Assembly: GCF_902713425.1 (NCBI RefSeq)
Contig: NC_081231.1
Coordinates: 2,094,749 to 2,158,748 of the forward strand
DNA length: 64,000 nt
Source: Acipenser ruthenus
Lineage: Eukaryota; Chordata; Actinopteri; Acipenseriformes; Acipenseridae
Direction: 5' to 3'
Position numbers and translations under genes: made by a program. The notes under the pieces were generated by a model. It had not been told where the DNA came from and ran no database searches. It was given only the letters and a program-made list of their open reading frames with translations. Positions 21,026-32,983 of the stretch are shown here, in pieces. How positions within the stretch are numbered: position 1 is the first letter of the stretch; each line of letters begins with the position of its first letter.

Positions 21026-23005
21026 CTGAAATAAGCTAATGATCAGGTATATGTGGCTTGACCGCAGTACCCGGTGGCTTTATTTCTGATGAGAGGTAAT
21101 CAAACCCGGTCAGCGTCTTGGGCTGGACTGAAAATATTCAGCAAGATTCTTTTGGAGAGGCAGCGGGGAAGAGATGCCAGAGAGGAAAGTCTTTATAAAG
21201 ACCGTCATCATCGACTGATTGGGAGTACAGCCTGAGATGATCTTGTGTCTTCAGAGGAACGGGACGGAGAATTACGTGGACGTCACCATGGTTGGGGAGA
21301 CAAGTTTTAAAGAATTTCTGCAGCAGTGTAAGGAGAAGGAAGACGATGCTCCACTTTCTAATTTTAAAGTGAAGTCACTGAGCCGGAACAATTTCAGGGT
21401 TGTGATCGTACATGTGTACAACCCTCATGTGACTGATTCCACGGTTGGACTGTTTTTATGCAGGTATGTAAAGGTGATCTCAGGGGCCAAGTACTTGAGG
21501 GACGAATTTGGAATATGTACAGGGAAGAGGCAGTTCCAAGTTCTGCTAAATGATGACAAATCTGGATTTGGTGGTTTTTTTTCATCCACCAGCAAATTTT
21601 TCAATTGGGACAGACAGAGGATATCTTTTTTACTCTGGGCAGCCCAGTTTCTGCAGGAAGTGTCAGAGTTTTGGTCACTTGGGAGTGGTCTGCTCTCAGG
21701 AGAGATGCAGGAACTGTGGTGAGCTGGGACACACAGCGTCCGAGTGTTCCAAGCCCAAGTGCTGCAATGCATGTGGAGCTTTGGATCACTTGTTCCGGAA
21801 TTGTCCCCAGCACAAGCAAACCTATTCCGACGCTGCAAGGGGACGGGGAAGGTCGGAGGTAGATGACTTAATTTCACCAAGGGAGGAGGTGTTGGAAGAC
21901 ACGGGGCAGTCTTTTTCGATCCCAGGTAGCCAGGAGGGAAAGGAGGGAGATGGGGGTGGCTGATACAGAGGTTCCAGAGCACAGTGAACAGGAGTTGTTA
22001 AGCAGTGGAGAGCGGAAAGGAGACGGGGTGATGCAGTGGGGGGACACTCCTGATGCAGAGCGCGGCGGACAGGAAGAGCCCTTTGTTCTGCAAAAACAGA
22101 AGAGAAAGAAGACTAAGGAGGAGACAAGAAGTACATTCTCGGTTTCTCAGGAAACAACCAAGAAACTGGCGGTAATGAACCGCTTCGAGGTGCTGGGGAC
22201 ACAGGATGAGTCGGGTGCCGGTTCTTCACAGTTGCCAGTTCCAGTCACTAGGGGGCGTGAAGTGTCTTCTCCCTCCCAGGTGCCGGACACAGGGGGAGAA
22301 AGATAGTCAGACAGAAACAGTGTGTTTATCTCCTTTGAGCCCAAATCCATACATGTTGGGGACATTTTTACAAAGAGAACAAAATGAACAGGACTATGTG
22401 GATACAGGAAGCATGGTCTCTTCCTAGGAGATTTTGGAATTATCCGCAAATATGGGACAGTGAGTTTTCTTTTCCAATTGTTTAATTATTTTTGGTTTTC
22501 TTTATGTCCTTAAAATGTATTTCAATTAACACAAGAGGGTTGAGGGATAACATTAAGAGGGCATCGGTTTAATTATTTGAGTTCTTTGCATTTTTCCATT
22601 TGTTTTTTGCAGGAGGTGCACTTGAAAGATGCCTCTGATATTTGTACAGTAAAGAGTGGAGAGAGAGTGAATCTATGTGGAGTGTGGGGGGCAGGGTGCA
22701 CTCTTCAGTGGTGGTAGTATTAGTAAAAGGACAAGGAGATGGAGGGGATACAACCTGTCACCACTGCAAGAACGCATTCTGTGTGTATGTGAACTGGAGG
22801 GGGCAAAAATTAAGATTAATGTCTATGCGCCTACTGAATTGGCAGATAGTGTCACAGTTATGCAAGATTTACTCGTGACAAATAGTAATGTATCGCTTGA
22901 TAAGGGCAAAACATCTCCAATGTGGTTCACTGACCAAGGGGTTAAAACTGACTGTAAACTTCAAAAGATACCAGCATTTGGGAGCAGGTATTGGAAATTT
23001 AACTG
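21026..23005 (+). mobile_element. Keno-like Tx1 LINE, 5' part: 5'UTR, ORF1 and start of ORF2
   Basis: ORF1 starts at about 21,219, or earlier in the same frame. It runs through SFKEFLQQCKEK and YLRDEFGICTGKRQFQVLL, then after one frame change (about 21,550) into three zinc knuckles: CRKCQSFGHLGVVC, CRNCGELGHTASEC and CNACGALDHLFRNC (about 21,651-21,804). An acidic tail ends near 21,963; a further open part reaches 22,306. ORF2 begins near 22,516 with SINTRGLRD (endonuclease N-terminus), LQEVHLKDA and, in another frame, INVYAPTELADSV. It breaks off at FGSRYWKFN (near 22,978). That end overlaps the start of the copy at 16,630, so the two pieces are separate insertions rather than two halves of one. 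Confidence 0.75.
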
Positions 23006-23008
23006 AAC

Positions 23009-24870
23009 ATCGCTTCTCAGCCTTTTGGCTAAGGATCAGGCATTTGGCCGCAGTGCCCGGTGGCTAAACAGTTGAGTAGAGCGACGAGAGTATGCCGCAA
23101 GACAGTTTTTAGAGAAGGGTTGGAGCGAAGAATACCTAGATTCTGGAGAGGAATCATGGAGGACGAAGAGATGCCGATGATAGAGGAGTTTATCGAGAAT
23201 TATAAAAAAATCAAACTGCAGGTAGACTTGGGCCAAATCCTGGGGATACAGAGAAATATCTGGAAGTGGCAATGAAGTGTAAAACCTACTTCACACAATT
23301 CAGGGAGAATTGCAGAGAAAAAAGGGGAAGAAAACCCACTGAACAAATACAGGGTAAAGTCCAAGGAAAGGAATAACTTTAGACTTAACGGTAAGTCACA
23401 GATGAAGTATTTTTGTGCGATTATGTGGACATACAATCCGCACCCATGTATAGAAGAGATAGATATGGGGCATAGAATGGGCAAAGGCAGTGTGAAGTGC
23501 TGTTGAGATGAAAGGAGATTTGAGGGGTTTTTACATCCACCAGCTACCTTTCGAATTGGACGAGTAAAAGGTTATCTGTTATACTTGACAGCCTCAATAT
23601 TGCAGGATGTGTCATGAAGGACAGAGTAGATGCAAGACACAGAAATGTTTGAATTGCAAGGAAAGTGGGCCATGTTGCATCAGCTTGTCCAAAACCAAAA
23701 GCGTGCAATGAGTGTGGAGCAACAAACCATCTGTATAGGGAATGTCCAAACAGAACCTATGCAAGTGCCGCAAAAGGACAAGAGAAACAATGGAGCTAAG
23801 GCCCATTGAGATCGTTCTGGAGGATATACAAAACTCCCTAGCATACCCTGCTGGACAAACCGAGGAAGTAAAGGAGATGGGTTCACCTTCTGATACAGCG
23901 CTTTTGGAAGGAGACAAAGGAGAGAAGGAATAAGGAGACTATTTCAGATTCAGTGCTAGCTGGACTGCCAACTTTGGGGGAGGGTGAAGAGGAGAATGGA
24001 CATATGGAAGAAAAGAGTGTGAAATCACAAGGTACGATAATTCCAGATACCACCGAGAATAGAAGGCCCTGCGGTAAGAGAGTAGTGGAGGAGCAAGATA
24101 AAGGGAACCTTGTACCGGGAACCATGAAACAGAAGCAGGAAGAGGGCAACACCAAAGATGTTACATTAGTAATTTCAAACATGTTTGAAGGCTTACCTGA
24201 AATATTAGACATGTCACCCAGAAATCATTAATAGTTTTTTTTTTTTTTACTGGAACAGAGGAAGTTAAAAAGGGAAAGTATATTTAAAAATATGTATGCT
24301 AAAAAACTTTTCAAAAAAAGGAGACAGATGAAGAGAAGGGAAGAATAAATGTTGAAGAATAAATAGAATACTAACAGAAGAGAACAGAAATTAATTGGAG
24401 GGGGAGATGAGATTAAAAGAGCTCTATTTTCTATGAAAGGGACCAAGATGCCAGGAGGAGATGGGTTACCAAAAGAATGTTTTGTCTGTTTATGGGAGAG
24501 AATTAAAAATGATCTTGTAGATATTTATAGAGGTGTACAAGAATGGAAAGCTAACATCCATGAAATCAGGAATTGTACATTTAATTTATAATAAAAGATA
24601 GAATTGGAGGCCAATAACCTTATTAGGAACAGATTCTAACACCTTAACCAGAGGCTAAAGCTAAGGAATGTACTACTTATAAGAGAGATACCCGTTTGTG
24701 TTGAGACAAAGGGAGGATTTGCACTTACTATCTCTCAAGAGATTTTGTGAGTTGATAGCTTTCATAGCAAAACAGACCACTGAGATAAAAGCAGCAAATA
24801 TTCTCTCCCATACAGACTGCATCAGGTAGGGTATACATTCCCAGATGAAAGAATTCAAAGAGTGAATGAA
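23009..24870 (+). mobile_element. Third Keno-like LINE with its own U2 head, strongly degraded
   Basis: It starts with about 30 bases of U2 (CTTCTCAGCCTTTTGGCTAA), then GCCGCAGTGCCCGGTGGCT, which matches the 5'UTR of the copy before it. ORF1 traces include two zinc knuckles (CLNCKESGHVASAC after one frame change, CNECGATNHLYREC; about 23,655-23,750) and acidic tail pieces up to 24,230. ORF2 is internally deleted: MPGGDGLPKECF near 24,448 and WRPITLL near 24,609 are RT blocks. The rest is unreadable. Confidence 0.7.
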
Positions 24871-24910
24871 GGTTGAAATTAAATCGGATGTTATCAAAAG
24901 AATTAACACT

Positions 24911-25262
24911 GCACTTGATTTTCTTCTGGCTCACCGCTACCACCCCTGCGCTGACTCAGGAGCGGTGAGGAAGAACACATGCTGTCCTCCGAAGCGTGTG
25001 CCGTCAGCCGACTGCTTTTTTTTTCCCCCCACTCTGCAGGCTCACCATGCAGCCAACCCAGAGCTACAGCAGAAGAGGACAACACAGCTCAGAGTAGCTT
25101 ACAGGCTAGCCTGCAGGCGCTCGGCCAGTCTACAGGGGTTGCTGTTGCGCTGTGAGGCAAGAACACCCAGGCCGACCCAAGCCAGCCTGTCTCATCGATC
25201 ACCACTGAAATCCTCTCCTCCCATGGATTTCGGCCACAGCACCTTTTCTTTTCCAGAATGAG
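24911..25262. repeat. Probable interspersed repeat (GC-rich, non-coding)
   Basis: The wording CATGCTGTCCTCCGAAGC, CCGTCAGCCGACTGCTTTT, GCAGGCTCACCATGCAGCC and CTTACAGGCTAGCCTGCAGG is familiar from dispersed fish repeats, but I cannot name the family and there is no second copy here. The 131-codon frame across it (24,866-25,261) is not taken as a gene. Confidence 0.4.
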
Positions 25263-26859
25263 GAGGACTGGTAAACCCAACAGACACGGCCTCCTATAGG
25301 GAGAATATTTTGAATTAAGGATGAATAGGACACTTGGGTGCAGTTAGGACACAGCTGCAATAAGAGGTATAAAATTTCCCCCCACCTTCCCCATTTTATA
25401 CATAATTAGTCAAACACTTCAGGACTGAAACTGCGGATTTAGGACAGAATATCAAACAATTATTCACTTTTAATTCCAAGTCTTTCGATGCACAGAACAA
25501 AACCTCTTCAGAAACACACTTATTACCGCAAATAATTTTAAATCCAGAATAGTCTGGATTGTCATCTCAGTATCAATGTGCCATTTAAAATGTTTGCATC
25601 AAAGAACATTAACCAAGAAAAAACTATAACTAAAACAAACTTAATTATAGCCAGCATAAAAATTATCCAAAGGAACTTTAACTTTGTGGCTTGGCACTTT
25701 CTGTAGACTTCTGTTTTCTTCCTTGGGTTTCTTTTGCTGGTCAGAAATGTTTCAATTGGACTCAAACAAAAGGATAATCTGGACCTACAGTACTCTACCA
25801 AAATATAAACACATTTAACCAGCCGCTACTGGTATCAATAGAGATGCAGCATTGCGATTTGTTTATCAGAGCATTTATTTATACTGTTATTTAGTACTGA
25901 ATTATATGACAAGTTGAAAACTGCAAAGTTCATGAGCAGCACCGAGATTCTTTAGATACCAACCTGCAACTGCAGTGTCCATTACCCTCCAGAGCTGCAC
26001 TGCATTGTCAGGGTATCGGAGCCTGCAATAGAGGAGAGATACAATGCATGGAGTCTCACTCCCATTCACTGCTGCACAAGTTTCACATTCAAGGACTTGC
26101 TGTGTTCAGATTTAAAGGTAGCATCATCTTGAGTTCAGACATATGCTTGTCTAGTATTGAAATCATCAGGACAGCAGATAGACACATTCACCAGTCTACA
26201 GGACAGTGTGTATAGTAAACAAGATCAGGTGTGTTATTAAAACTCACAGCAAACCAGGAATCTATCACATTTCCATCCCTGTGAGCAATATAAATCTAGA
26301 CAGTCCATTGTGGAATGACAAATGCTGGTTGATTTTATAAACTAAATAGTCAGTACTGAAAAGCAATCAATTAAAAAACACCCCTCCTGCTGACCATCTT
26401 TACTGCCAGAGACGTGTAGAAATAAAAAAGCACTAATAATGCAAATCCTGCAACCAATGCGTCGGACAGGAATAAGCAGAAGCACGATTTAAAACGTGCA
26501 ACAACATTTAAAAAACTGGTCTGAGCTCAACTCAGTACCAGTCAGTCATGAATTCTCAGACTGGGCAGTAATACAAGTCATCACACAAGACGCAGACTCG
26601 GAGAGAAAGCACACCAGCCAACGAGGTTTAAAACTACAGGTACTTCTATTGAAAACTAACTTGACCTGGCTGTGTTGCAACACAGCACTGTGAGACTCTC
26701 CACTACAGGGCTTTGAATGTAATCTTATGACAGACTTGCTTAGTGCCATCTGTCGGATGGAACAAGCTATTGCAGCAAAGACCCATTTGTGATTAAATAG
26801 CCTAGAAACAAAGCCAGGGCAGGTTATATAGTCCTACCATAAACTGCAAGAGTTTGAAG
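25263..26859. other. Gene-free stretch
   Basis: No gene, RNA or transposon structure could be supported. It ends at the 3' box of the first U2 copy. Confidence 0.45.
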
Positions 26860-26868
26860 TCTATTTTT
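26860..26868 (-). terminator. U2 snRNA 3' box, copy 1
   Basis: Minus strand AAAAATAGA fits the AAARNNAGA core of the snRNA 3' box, 28 bases past the U2 3' end. The same element is at 29,569-29,577 and 32,760-32,768 behind the other two full copies. It directs 3'-end formation of Pol II snRNAs through the Integrator complex. Confidence 0.7.
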
Positions 26869-26896
26869 CACCAGTTTAGTTTCCCCCCGGGAGGGG

Positions 26897-27083
26897 AGTG
26901 CACCGTTCCTGGAGGTACTGCAATACCAGGTCGATGCGTGGAGTGGACGGAGCAAGCCCCTCTTCCATCTCCCAGTTCCAAAAATCAATTTAATATATGG
27001 TCCCCAGATAGGGGACGTATCAGATATTAAACTGATAAGAACAGATACTACACTTGATCTTAGCCAAAAGGCCGAGAAGCGAT
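26897..27083 (-). ncRNA. U2 snRNA gene, copy 1 (full length)
   Basis: About 187 nt, reading on the minus strand as vertebrate U2: 5' ATCGCTTCTCGGCC, branch-site recognition GTAGTA, Sm site GATTTTTGG, and the 3' stem region ending GGTATTGCAGTACCTCC and AACGGTGCAC. U2 pairs with the intron branch site in the spliceosome. The body is identical to copies 2 and 3 as far as I can see. Promoter and 3' box are present. It is intact by sequence; the 3' end is placed by comparison with known U2. Confidence 0.93.
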
Positions 27084-27123
27084 GCTGAGCTGCCCTCGAG
27101 ACGAGAGCCCCACCTCGGCTCAC

Positions 27124-27143
27124 TCCTTCACCAGTTAAGGTAG
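27124..27143 (-). promoter_or_regulatory. Proximal sequence element (PSE) of U2 copy 1
   Basis: Minus-strand CTACCTTAACTGGTGAAGGA lies 41-60 bases upstream of the U2 start, the standard position for the PSE bound by SNAPc. It keeps ACC, T, AC and AA-R of the vertebrate consensus. An octamer-like CTTGCATA lies about 20 bases further upstream. No distal element was resolved. Confidence 0.6.
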
Positions 27144-29568
27144 GAGGGACGTATGCAAGTATTGTAACACAGGAACAAAGCCATACACAGCAAACACATG
27201 TTGTATTAACTTGTAAAGTGGAGTGTGCTTTATTTAGTTTTTAAAATAAGTCTTCATTCATTTCGGAGCTAAATCAACCCAGCATTCCAAACAGCATAAA
27301 CACGCCCCCCTATTATTGCGTCACAAATACATGAGCTGAGCTGAAGCTGCATTAAAAGCAATGTTAATCCACCATGTGGCACTGTAGTGCCATGGTTAAC
27401 TGAACTACAGAAAGCATGTGTTTTAACCTGTAAAAGTACCACATTCCTTAAAAAAAAAGTTAGCACAAGCTGTATTTATATGATTGTATACATTACATTT
27501 AGACAAGTTTTGCAGTTAATTAGAACAAGTTAGCATAATACAGTTGAAGAGAATTGAGGTAGAGGTCAGTTAATGCTCTAAATTACAAAGCAGCCTGTCC
27601 TCATTTACAACACTGGCATTTAATGGGTTATTTTGAAGTAAACTTCATTCTACAACATCCTTCCTTTAAAAATCACAGCAACTGGGTCAAATCAGCCACA
27701 GATCAGGGGTGTCCAATACCGGTGTCCTGGGGAAGAAGAGCAGGGAAAAAGGGGATTGGCATCTAGAATTTAAAAGGGGAGGTTATTGTTTGTAAGGTTT
27801 ACACCTACTAGTACTACCTCGAGGGAATTAGTAGATCGAGCCCAAGGAATAAATTGATCGGATCTATTAACTAAAAATAAAAAAATTTAAAATTAACTTT
27901 ATAAGTGTCATGTATATGTCTAACAAACGTTACAGCAACTCAAGATATTTGTTACATATTTAACATGCAAGCAGTACTGTAAGGATAGGTATGCGAGCGA
28001 TTATCAAGAAAGTTAAAGCGTGATTGTCAAGACAAAATTGAGCTCCATGCTGCGGTTACTAACTTAGGCCACGATGCACTTTATTCATTATGCGCTTTGT
28101 TCTTTCACTTATTTGTACAGACAGTACTAATTTTTATTTTCCATCCTTGGTACATATGCTACATGACAAAACTTGTTCCTATTAAAAAAAAAAAAAACAA
28201 ACATGTTTACTAATTTAGCTATCTTTTTAACTAGGATGTCAACGTTTCGTCTTTGTAAACTGTGATAGTTAATGTTAGGCCTACTGACAATATACCTTGC
28301 GATACTACAATACTGGATGTGATTAGAATATTACTAAAACATTAAATTTCGATTAAAGAATAACCTTGATGTGTAAAGCCTTTTAATATACAGTAAATAA
28401 ATCTTTGCGATAACACAACTACAAGTGATTAACGACATTCAGGCAGAAAAATGGCGACAAGCATTTAACACTAGGCCTAGTGTAGAGAGACGCAAGTTAC
28501 AGTATAACTGAACACACTGCATCACACAGATGCACAAAAAAAAGTATTCCTTTTGTCGTGACATCGTAACAATATGTACCCAGGTGCTTGTGAGAGATAT
28601 TGGGGGGTTCGTTTAGAGGCTGTACGCCTTTAAGAAGAAAGGCGTGATGGAATATCAGCTGTTGTCAGCTGACATACAAATGCTTAAGTGCAGAGGTGCT
28701 GGATTATTACACTGCGGTTTCCTGCAAATTATGATGGAGACCAAACGTGCGAGTACTGTTAAAATGAACAGTTGCATTCCAAAAATGTAGAATAGCGAAA
28801 CAAAAATAAAATGCCCTGAAAACTTAAAGAAAACAATTTAAATGAAGCAATAAGCTCAATAATTAAGCTAAAAAGTGCAACGTTATCTTTCCCCAGTCAA
28901 ATCAGAGAGTGCCTAAATAAGCACGGTAATTTACCATAATAAAAAACTGAAATGAAAAAAGAATGTAGCACATACATACAAAAGCTCAACCAGATAGTCA
29001 ACAAAAGACAACATATTTCAATTTTGTCGTATTATATATTTAAGGTAAGGCAAGTTTATTTTCCATTAAGTGCTCCCAGCTATAATGTTCTGCCGCTCGG
29101 CTGTACAGAATTCCTGGGGAGAACCCTGCAATTTAGAACAGGGTTTGGAACAAATATCAGGAGTGGAAGGGCCAAGTTCAGAGAAGAAAAACAAATCTAG
29201 GGGCAAAGTCGGCCAATAATCAAATTAACTTGCATAAATTGAAATTAAACTTCACTAAAACAGCTCTCCACAGCCCAATTGACATTACAAGGAGCCAAAT
29301 TGCTGTAGCGCCATCTGTTGGATGCAACAAGATATTGCAGCAAGTGTTTATACCCAAGAACACGCAGCGCTTTTTTCCCCAGTTCTTATTTTTAGCTATT
29401 TGAGTTATGTAAATCTTATATATACTGTATGAAATGAGTGTTTTCAGTTACTTTCCAAAATACGTATAGTAGTAACTGGACAGTACTTTCACCATCTTTC
29501 CTTTACACCGATAACATGCAGCCAGGACAAACCACACAGTATCCTCCTGGAATTTCCTAAGTACTACA
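27144..29568 (-). repeat. U2 spacer between copies 1 and 2
   Basis: The first about 1.4 kb is the mirror image of 19,242-20,640. The remainder (28,530-29,568) continues as unit sequence repeated at 31,722-32,760. It carries no gene; the 82-codon frame at 28,952-29,200 recurs exactly at 32,144-32,392 only because of the duplication. Confidence 0.65.
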
Positions 29569-29605
29569 TCTATTTTTCACCAGTTTAGTTTCCCCCCGGG
29601 AGGGG

Positions 29606-29792
29606 AGTGCACCGTTCCTGGAGGTACTGCAATACCAGGTCGATGCGTGGAGTGGACGGAGCAAGCCCCTCTTCCATCTCCCAGTTCCAAAAATCAATTT
29701 AATATATGGTCCCCAGATAGGGGACGTATCAGATATTAAACTGATAAGAACAGATACTACACTTGATCTTAGCCAAAAGGCCGAGAAGCGAT
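29606..29792 (-). ncRNA. U2 snRNA gene, copy 2 (full length)
   Basis: Same 187-nt U2 sequence as copy 1, with branch-site sequence GTAGTA and Sm site intact. The 3' box is at 29,569-29,577. The PSE (minus-strand ACCTTAACTGGTAAAGGA at 29,833-29,850) starts 41 bases upstream of the U2 start. It matches the PSE consensus better than that of copy 1 (AAAG kept) and is preceded by a run of about 20 C on the minus strand. Confidence 0.93.
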
Positions 29793-30411
29793 GCTGAGCT
29801 GCCCTCGAGACGAGGGCCCCCCTTCCGCTTACTCCTTTACCAGTTAAGGTGGGGGGGGGGGGGGGGGGGGACGTATGCATGCATTGTAACACAGGAACAA
29901 AGCCACACACAGCAAAAGCATGTTGTATTAACTTGTAAAGTGGAGTGTGCTTTATTTCGTATTTAAAACAGGACTTTATTCAGAGCTAAATCAACCCAGC
30001 ATTCCAACCAGCATAAACACGCCTCCCTATTATTACGTCACGAACACATGAGCAGAGCAGCTGCTCCTGAATTAGGCAATCTTGCCCACGGCACTACAGT
30101 GCCACCTGGTGGACATACTGAACTACAGGAAGCATGTAGTTTAACCCGTGAAGTACCACATTTCTTTGAAAAAATTGTAACACAATCTGTATTTATACAT
30201 TGCATTTACACAACTTTTGCAGTTAACAAAAGAGCAAATTATAATATTAGTTGAAGAGATTTTAAAAAAGATCACAAACACTGGGTCAAATCAACCATAA
30301 ATCAAATCTGCCACAGATCAGGGGTGTCCAATACCGGTCCTAGAGGCCAATATTCCACTCCAGGTTTAACAGGTAAAATGAGATCATGAACTACTTGGTC
30401 TGGATGGACGT

Positions 30412-30790
30412 TTAAGGCCATTGCACACGGGATCCGATAACGCATCCGAATTTACCCTGCGTCTAAACAAAAAAAAAAAAAAAACATTCATGCATATTCC
30501 CTATTGCACCTTGCACACCGAGTTCGTAATTGTTGTACGACGGTGATGTGTCCATTTTGGAATCTAAACAAGTTCAATTTGACGTGCGTTAAATTACATT
30601 GACCAATTAAACAGCTGGGAAGACACATGGATTCTAGCAGTTCCCTGAACAAAACGGAAAATCTAATTGTGTGTGTCGTCAAACAAATTACTTTATGCTA
30701 AATCCAACAAAGACTTTGGGGGAGGGGGAAAGAAAAAATGTTGACATTGCCGCGGACTTGGGCATGAATGAGATGTATTCTAAAACATGA
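30412..30790. mobile_element. Left end of a TTAA-type DNA transposon (unit A, truncated)
   Basis: It begins TTAAGGCCATTGCACACGGG and matches 33,600 onward. The right half is missing because of the deletion that distinguishes units A and B. Confidence 0.6.
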
Positions 30791-30879
30791 AATTTTTTTA
30801 ACCTCACCGCTCACACGTTAACCACAGAGTAACAGCTCTGACTTCGCCCCTCGTGCGACGCAGATTCAGCTGTTTGACC

Positions 30880-31040
30880 CTCCCACTTAGTCACAGTCGC
30901 TAATTGGCGTCAATCATGACGGTTGCCTATTATGATTGGTGGAGTGGCCAGGATTTTGAGAGAGAAGAGGTGGGCATAGAAAATATTTATCTGTCAATCA
31001 TAACCGTTGCCTGTTATGATTGGTGTAGCGTAAAGAAATA
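30880..31040. repeat. Two direct copies of a 38-bp ATGATTGG motif (also at 36,850-37,000)
   Basis: GTCAATCATGACGGTTGCC then TATTATGATTGGTGGAG, repeated about 84 bases later as GTCAATCATAACCGTTGCC and TGTTATGATTGGTGTAG. Inverted CCAAT-type boxes (ATTGG) recur. It may be promoter-like or a transposon end; undecided. Confidence 0.45.
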
Positions 31041-31170
31041 AAAAGGTAAATGAACCAATAGTTCAACACTTTAAAAAAAAATGAACAGACCATGGATGAC
31101 CTGGGATTTGTAGTTTTAGAAGACATGAAAGTAATGAATGTACAATACCGAAGAAAATAAATGGTTATTA
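31025..31170 (+). mobile_element. Penelope GIY-YIG fragment in unit A
   Basis: Close to bases 8,050-8,130 (AAATGAACCAA, ATGAACAGA, GATGACCTGGGATTTGTAGT, TTAGAAGA). Same fragment in unit B at 36,990-37,130. An (ATA)n run follows. Confidence 0.55.
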
Positions 31171-31189
31171 TAAATAATGAAACAGTACC

Positions 31190-31227
<38 letters not shown>

Positions 31228-31284
31228 GTAATAAGGTGAGAAAAATTGTGTTATTTTATTGCTAATCTTAACACTGCATTTATT

Positions 31285-31410
31285 TTATATATAGATTTAA
31301 TGACTTCACATGCTTTACCTCCTCCACCACTTTGAAGAAGTTTAAGAAATAATCCTTTATGCCACATTGAATCAAATGCCTTTTTAAAATCTATAAAGCA
31401 GGCAAATATT
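31285..31410 (-). mobile_element. LINE reverse-transcriptase fragment at the duplication junction
   Basis: The minus strand reads IFACFIDFKKAFDSMWHKG followed by LFLKLLQSGGGG, an RT block of the same LINE as 37,240-39,120. It is cut by the junction to unit B at about 31,405-31,411. Confidence 0.75.
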
Positions 31411-32796
31411 TTATCTTTTTAACTAGGATGTCAACGTTTCGTCTTTGTAAACTGTGATAGTTAATGTTAGGCCTACTGACAATATACCTTGCGATACTAC
31501 AATACTGGATGTGATTAGAATATTACTAAAACATTAAATTTCGATTAAAGAATAACCTTGATGTGTAAAGCCTTTTAATATACAGTAAATAAATCTTTGA
31601 GATAACACAACTACAAGTGATTAACGACATTCAGGCAGAAAAATGGCGACAAGCATTTAACACTAGGCCTAGTGTAGAGAGACGCAAGTTACAGTATAAC
31701 TGAACACACTGCATCACACAGATGCACAAAAAAAAGTATTCCTTTTGTCGTGACATCGTAACAATATGTACCCAGGTGCTTGTGAGAGATATTGGGGGGT
31801 TCGTTTAGAGGCTGTACGCCTTTAAGAAGAAAGGCGTGATGGAATATCAGCTGTTGTCAGCTGACATACAAATGCTTAAGTGCAGAGGTGCTGGATTATT
31901 ACACTGCGGTTTCCTGCAAATTATGATGGAGACCAAACGTGCGAGTACTGTTAAAATGAACAGTTGCATTCCAAAAATGTAGAATAGCGAAACAAAAATA
32001 AAATGCCCTGAAAACTTAAAGAAAACAATTTAAATGAAGCAATAAGCTCAATAATTAAGCTAAAAAGTGCAACGTTATCTTTCCCCAGTCAAATCAGAGA
32101 GTGCCTAAATAAGCACGGTAATTTACCATAATAAAAAACTGAAATGAAAAAAGAATGTAGCACATACATACAAAAGCTCAACCAGATAGTCAACAAAAGA
32201 CAACATATTTCAATTTTGTCGTATTATATATTTAAGGTAAGGCAAGTTTATTTTCCATTAAGTGCTCCCAGCTATAATGTTCTGCCGCTCGGCTGTACAG
32301 AATTCCTGGGGAGAACCCTGCAATTTAGAACAGGGTTTGGAACAAATATCAGGAGTGGAAGGGCCAAGTTCAGAGAAGAAAAACAAATCTAGGGGCAAAG
32401 TCAGGCAATAATCAAATTAACTTGCATAAATTGAAATTAAACTTGACTAAAACAGCTCTCCACAGCCCAATTGACATTACAAGGAGCCAAATTGCTGTAG
32501 CACCATCTGTTGGATGCAACAAGATATTGCAGCAAGTGTTTATAACCCAAGAACATGCAGCGCTTTTTTCCCCAGGTCTTATTTTTAGCTATTTGAGTTA
32601 TGTAAATCTTCTATATACTGTATGAAACAAGTTTTCAGTTACTTTCCAAAATACATATAGTAGTAACTGGACAGTACTTTTACCATCTTTTCTTTACACC
32701 AGTAACAAGCAGCCTGGACAAACCACACACCATCCTACAGGAATTTCATGAATCCTAAATCTATTTTTCACCAGTTTAGTTTCCCCCCGGGAGGGG

Positions 32797-32983
32797 AGTG
32801 CACCGTTCCTGGAGGTACTGCAATACCAGGTCGATGCGTGGAGTGGACGGAGCAAGCCCCTCTTCCATCTCCCAGTTCCAAAAATCAATTTAATATATGG
32901 TCCCCAGATAGGGGACGTATCAGATATTAAACTGATAAGAACAGATACTACACTTGATCTTAGCCAAAAGGCCGAGAAGCGAT
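32797..32983 (-). ncRNA. U2 snRNA gene, copy 3 (full length)
   Basis: Same U2 body as copies 1 and 2. The 3' box is at 32,760-32,768; the PSE at 33,024-33,041 lies 41 bases upstream of the start, again with a C-run upstream on the minus strand. It is the recent duplicate of copy 2. All elements needed for an snRNA gene except a recognised distal enhancer can be seen. Confidence 0.93.

Larger units (their letters stand above)
28219..31410. repeat. Tandem segmental duplication, unit A (about 3.19 kb)
   Basis: Near-identical to unit B (from 31,411). The offset is 3,192 bases at the start and 3,188 further on. It contains U2 copy 2. Relative to unit B it lacks about 2.8 kb between about 30,790 and 30,795. 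Its right end lies within the LINE RT remnant that in unit B continues past 37,350. Confidence 0.85.

Noticed and set aside
16630-23005. One single LINE split in two by the U2 spacer
   Set aside because: The 3' end of the second piece and the 5' start of the first overlap in the endonuclease block (FGS-x-WK-x-N), so they must be separate copies.
28952-29200. 82-codon frame repeated exactly at 32,144-32,392
   Set aside because: The repetition is explained by the tandem duplication of the whole segment; it is not evidence of selection on a protein.
29557-29910. Minus-strand frames of 99-138 codons over the U2 copies sharing SSVVSVLISLISDTSPIWG
   Set aside because: This is U2 snRNA read as protein; the region is an RNA gene.
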